A stretch of 8,767 nucleotides of DNA. It comes from CAYZIB01 sp964478425. Its GTDB lineage: Bacteria; Bacillota_I; Bacilli_A; Acholeplasmatales; WRBM01. How positions within the stretch are numbered: position 1 is the stretch's first letter; each line of letters opens with the position of its first letter. Positions 6,742-8,767 of the stretch are shown in pieces. The stretch is from the NCBI GenBank assembly GCA_964478425.1, contig CAYZIB010000024.1:1-8767 (forward strand). Direction: 5' to 3'. The position numbers were made by a program, and so were the translations under genes. The notes below the pieces were generated by a model. The model saw only the letters and a list, made by a program, of their open reading frames with translations. It had not been told where the DNA came from and did no database searches.

Positions 6742-7729
6742 AAATACCTCCACAGATTTTAAAATATGCAATTTCCATAATTGCTCTTGCCAATCTAAAA
6801 TCTAATCTCCTTCTCCTAATTCCTTTTTTTGTATTACCTTTAAAAGGTGTTAACAAAATATCAAAAGAGCGATTACGAATATCATTAAGAATTAAATTAC
6901 ATTCGTTTATAAAGGAAGATCTTTTATCTTCTGGAATATCAATCATAATTAATGAAAAATGTCTAGACGAAACTTTGATTTTATTTGCCCAATCATATTT
7001 AAAACAATCCTTAAAATCAAAATTAATTACTGTTTTATCATCAGTGCTATCAACTGCACGTAAACCTAACCAACCATCTAATGTATTAAAAGTTATTTTA
7101 ATATTGTTTTTAGGCTTTATTCTTATATCTTTAATATTTTGCAAAGATCCTTTAAAATCATTGTTTTTGTAAATTTTAACTTGGTCTAATGTTTTAGTAA
7201 CTCCATCAAAACACACAACACAGACTGGATTTTCAGTATCTTCAAAAGGATTTTCCTCAAGAATTGTTATGGAATGTATTTTATTTTTCTGTAAATAAGA
7301 TGAATTAATAAAAGATTCAGGTATTATTGCTACAACATATTTTTGTGCATGCAACATATTATCTAATGCTATTAAGTAAACATCATCGTATTGAGAAGTT
7401 GAAAAATATGCAGTCAAATCAATTTTTTTTCTTGAAGCTGACTGCTTTGCTATATAAGGTGGATTTGTTATAATTATTGCCTTATCTATATGAGGGATTT
7501 TTAATAAAGAATCATTCATACCCCATCCCAAATTATCGTCAATATCCAAACCAACGACCTCTTTAAAACCAAGTTGATTAACAGCAACTTTTAATAAATC
7601 TCCTCCGCCTGCAAAAGGGTCATATGCAATTAAACAATTGCTTTCTTCTATAAATTTTCTAATATGTGGTTTAAGCCAAATTGACTCTTTCGTAAAAAAT
7701 TGTCCTAATTTAATTTTCTTGTTTTCCAT
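6731..7729 (-). CDS. Type II N6-adenine DNA methyltransferase, gamma-type motif order
   Basis: 332 residues. It would transfer a methyl group from S-adenosylmethionine to adenine N6 in the cognate site, protecting host DNA from the paired endonuclease. Motif X is KLGQFFT (7-13), motif I DPFAGGGD (37-44, SAM-binding), motif II GLDID (60-64), Asn-Asp at 72-73, and motif IV TNPPY (88-92), the amino-methyltransferase catalytic motif. The order X-I-IV with a C-terminal recognition domain fits the gamma class; a basic GIRRRRLDFR segment sits near the C-terminus. At 332 residues it is compact for the class. The ATG at 7729 has only a weak AGAAAGG about 15 bases upstream; no alternative start exists before motif II. 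The last codons (GGIYEQ) contain the ribosome-binding site of the endonuclease, so the two are a coupled M-then-R operon. Confidence 0.88.
   Translation of the reverse strand: MENKKIKLGQFFTKESIWLKPHIRKFIEESNCLIAYDPFAGGGDLLKVAVNQLGFKEVVGLDIDDNLGWGMNDSLLKIPHIDKAIIITNPPYIAKQSASRKKIDLTAYFSTSQYDDVYLIALDNMLHAQKYVVAIIPESFINSSYLQKNKIHSITILEENPFEDTENPVCVVCFDGVTKTLDQVKIYKNNDFKGSLQNIKDIRIKPKNNIKITFNTLDGWLGLRAVDSTDDKTVINFDFKDCFKYDWANKIKVSSRHFSLIMIDIPEDKRSSFINECNLILNDIRNRSFDILLTPFKGNTKKGIRRRRLDFRLARAIMEIAYFKICGGIYEQ
6746..6751 (-). promoter_or_regulatory. endonuclease ribosome-binding site embedded in methyltransferase codons
   Basis: Minus-strand GGAGGT forms the codons for two glycines near the end of the methyltransferase and lies 4 bases before the endonuclease ATG (6741). 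The two reading frames overlap by ATGAACAATAA. Translation of the nuclease is therefore likely coupled to passage of ribosomes on the methylase. Confidence 0.8.
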
Positions 7730-7763
7730 TGTTCAAAACGTACGCCTTTCTAACTTAGATAAG

Positions 7764-7792
7764 GTATAAAATACTATGGTTTTTGTTACCAA
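7764..7792 (-). promoter_or_regulatory. candidate promoter of the restriction-modification operon
   Basis: On the minus strand TTGGTA (7787-7792) and TTATAC (7764-7769) are 17 bases apart. The -10 region lies inside the palindrome GTATAAAATAC (7764-7774), which could be an operator. The leader to the methyltransferase ATG would be about 28 bases. Confidence 0.4.
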
Positions 7793-7865
7793 AGAAAATT
7801 TGATAAAAAATAGTAAATATATGAATAAAATTAGCAAAATTATAGGAATTTTGAGAAAAATATGG

Positions 7866-7905
7866 TATACTTATATTAGTATAAAAAGGTATACTTTTTT
7901 ATACT
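7866..7905. promoter_or_regulatory. array of TATACT half-sites upstream of the resolvase (possible res site or operator)
   Basis: TATACT occurs at 7866-7871, as its reverse complement AGTATA at 7878-7883, again forward at 7890-7895 and 7900-7905. The first three are exactly 12 bases apart in alternating orientation. Within it AGTATAAAAA (7878-7887) and TTTTTATACT (7896-7905) form a perfect 10-bp inverted repeat around GGTATACT. Serine resolvases bind paired dyads upstream of their own gene, so a res site is a reasonable reading; a repressor operator or a weak bidirectional terminator are alternatives. Confidence 0.4.
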
Positions 7906-7934
7906 CTTTTTATTTTTATTTTAGATACTTGATT

Positions 7935-7978
7935 AAATCACCTTTTTAAAGATATAAACTTAAAGAGGTGATTTTTTT
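7935..7978 (+). terminator. hairpin plus T-run that covers the resolvase ribosome-binding site
   Basis: AAATCACCT (7935-7943) pairs with AGGTGATTT (7966-7974); inner bases extend the stem to about 13 pairs with one wobble. The 3' arm contains the AAGAGGTG ribosome-binding site, and seven T follow before the ATG at 7979. Transcripts entering from upstream would end here or have the site masked, whereas a transcript starting inside the hairpin would be translated freely. Confidence 0.65.
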
Positions 7979-8137
7979 ATGATATATGCATATATACGTG
8001 TATCTACAACTAAACAAAAAATTGATAGGCAATATGAAGAAATTAAACAATTAAATATAGATGATAAATTTATCTATATTGATAAAGAATCACCGTTTGA
8101 ACTCGAATTTTTACGCACGAAACCCCACGCTCGGTAG
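7979..8137 (+). pseudogene. truncated serine recombinase (Tn3-type resolvase/invertase N-terminus)
   Basis: ATG at 7979 with AAGAGGTG 8 bases upstream opens MIYAYIRVSTTKQKIDRQYE, with the YxRVSTxxQ motif of the resolvase catalytic domain; Ser9 is the expected nucleophile. Homology continues through FIYIDKES (about residue 38), where a full protein of about 190 residues would go on with the GKDFNRP-type segment. Instead the frame runs into PFELEFLRTKPHAR and a stop at 8135-8137, sequence that belongs to the adjoining mobile element. The rest of the catalytic domain and the DNA-binding helix-turn-helix are missing from this window, possibly displaced to the far side of the IS21-type element. 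Not expected to be active. Confidence 0.82.
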
Positions 8138-8333
8138 TGGGCATTTTAGTGGTAGAGATTAGACTCCCCCTACCCCAAAGTATTAAATTATTCTCAATTT
8201 TTGCTAAAAAATTAGTAATTCGTGAGAAAGCTTAGATACCTATATTTTTAAGTTCAAATCGGGATAATAGCCTCATCGCTTGGTTCATAGCAAAAGACGG
8301 ATGAGCCAACTGATGAAATTATTATCCATCAGC
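8093..8333. other. structured non-coding tail of the IS21-type element
   Basis: No gene. Visible structures are: CCCAC/GTGGG (8124-8128, 8137-8141); GGTAG pairs to CTACC (8133 or 8151 with 8170-8174); GGATAATA/TATTATCC (8262-8269, 8320-8327) enclosing CTCATC/GATGAG (8272-8277, 8300-8305) and TTGG/CCAA (8280-8283, 8306-8309), which together form an H-type pseudoknot; and CTGATG/CATCAG (8310-8315, 8327-8332), which competes with the outer stem. The 8111-8176 part is clearly richer in G and C than the rest of the window. It may be a transposase-binding end, a structured RNA, or the scar of another element. Confidence 0.5.
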
Positions 8334-8767
8334 TTATGATAGAGTTATTATTTGTGCTCCTTGCATTAATCTTTTTTGAAGCGTTTCTATTAAATGCGAA
8401 TCAACCTTCATTTCTTTCCATGATGATAATGGTCTATTAGTTACAATAAATATACTTCTAGTTTCTTGTAAAAACATTATTAGTTTATAAAAGAGTGTTA
8501 ATTCTTCTATTGTTGGTGTCACATAAAATACATCATCAATTATTACTACATCAGAATTTAATATATTGTTCCAACATTTCTTCTTTATCTTAGATTCAAG
8601 TAGTAAATCATCTAATGTAACATATATTACTTTTGTTCCTTTTTCAATTGCATTTAATCCAATTGTTGATGCAAGTGAAGTTTTACCAGTAGAACAATCT
8701 CCAACAATGAATATATTTTGTCTATTGTTTGAGAAATCAAATTCTTTTATTTTGGATAATTGCCATT
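8334..8767 (-). CDS. istB: IstB-like ATP-binding protein of an IS21-family element (5' end outside window)
   Basis: 144 codons are present; the start lies beyond the right edge. IstB is the AAA+ helper that loads on target DNA and directs the IstA transposase. The visible sequence has a Walker A loop GDCSTGKTS, a Walker B strand VVIIDDV, a sensor-1-like VTNRPLSSW that matches the TSN-P--W signature of IstB, and an arginine-containing end LIETLQKRLMQGAQIITLS. IstB proteins are about 250 residues, so roughly 100 N-terminal residues are missing from the window. The frame is open throughout, with no stop or frameshift. DnaC-type helicase loaders share the fold, but the sensor region and the setting next to a broken resolvase favour IstB. 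Confidence 0.78.
   Translation of the reverse strand, partial: WQLSKIKEFDFSNNRQNIFIVGDCSTGKTSLASTIGLNAIEKGTKVIYVTLDDLLLESKIKKKCWNNILNSDVVIIDDVFYVTPTIEELTLFYKLIMFLQETRSIFIVTNRPLSSWKEMKVDSHLIETLQKRLMQGAQIITLS

Larger units (their letters stand above)
8093..8767 (-). mobile_element. istB-side end of an IS21-family insertion element (partial)
   Basis: The resolvase reading frame is interrupted at about 8093, the istB-like gene begins to the right on the minus strand, and between them lies about 240 bases of non-coding sequence. A TG start at 8098-8099 followed by AACTCGAATTTTTACGC is a plausible IS21-type terminus, and a partial second copy (CTCAATTTTTGC, 8193-8204) fits the multiple internal terminal repeats of the family. 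The element continues past the right edge of the window, where istA would be expected upstream of istB. The exact end base is not certain, and no target duplication can be tested here. Confidence 0.6.

Noticed and set aside
6742..6771. 10-residue N-terminal extension of the restriction endonuclease
   Set aside because: The ATG at 6771 has no ribosome-binding site, whereas the ATG at 6741 follows GGAGGT and gives the typical short gene overlap.
6975..7172. 65-codon open frame on the plus strand
   Set aside because: It lies wholly antisense inside the methyltransferase, with no ribosome-binding site or recognisable motif.
8093..8333. TnpB/IscB guide-RNA (omega RNA) or IS200/IS605 right end
   Set aside because: The CCCAC/GTGGG hairpin and pseudoknot recall such RNAs, but no TnpB, IscB or TnpA coding remnant is readable in any frame; the neighbouring gene is IstB-like, so an IS21 tail is simpler.
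8250..8333. group II intron domain or known riboswitch
   Set aside because: No domain V signature (AGC...GTT-type hairpin with GAAA), no intron-encoded reverse transcriptase, and no riboswitch core that I recognise.
1..8767. alternative genetic code with TGA as Trp, suggested by extreme AT-richness
   Set aside because: The long frames carry many TGG Trp codons and are complete with TAA stops; none needs TGA read-through.
1..8767. CRISPR array, tRNA or rRNA genes
   Set aside because: No regularly spaced direct repeats with unique spacers and no cloverleaf or rRNA-like GC-rich segment was found on either strand.

Overview
The window is strongly AT-rich and its genes are compact, with Shine-Dalgarno sites of the GGAGG or AAGAGG type. 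Long frames read cleanly in the standard bacterial code, with Trp as TGG and no in-frame TGA. Short secreted proteins, a lipoprotein pair and a histidine/cysteine C-terminal module suggest a low-GC Gram-positive host (Bacillota or a cell-wall-less or gut-associated relative). This is an inference from composition and protein style; no taxonomic marker gene is present.

Left part (1-4960, all minus strand): a secreted-enzyme region. At 4957-1535 lies one operon with a good promoter, a 21-codon small ORF, two nearly identical lipoprotein genes in tandem, a subtilisin-like S8 protease and a terminator. Downstream, with its own extended -10 promoter, is a secreted or membrane-anchored GH5 glycoside hydrolase. 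The lipoproteins share a predicted strand/helix layout with the protease's N-terminal propeptide region. This makes a membrane-tethered propeptide mimic (protease inhibitor, chaperone or immunity protein) a testable idea, and it is the most interesting system-level hypothesis here.

Middle part (5060-5725): a junkyard of truncated genes. It holds the C-terminal winged-helix end of an AlbA_2/Schlafen-type ATP-binding regulator with its terminator intact, abutting a decayed IS3-type transposase that lost the middle of its DDE domain.

Right part (5737-7729, minus strand): a complete Type II-like restriction-modification pair. The gamma-class N6-adenine methyltransferase comes first. The PD-(D/E)XK endonuclease starts inside the last codons of the methyltransferase, with its ribosome-binding site embedded in that coding sequence.

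Right edge (7730-8767): on the plus strand, a serine resolvase start preceded by an array of TATACT half-sites and by a hairpin covering its ribosome-binding site. The resolvase is cut after about 38 residues by the end of an IS21-type element. That element's IstB ATPase gene (minus strand) runs off the window, and it has an unusually long, highly structured non-coding tail of about 240 bases. The R-M pair is thus bracketed by mobile-element debris, consistent with horizontal acquisition.
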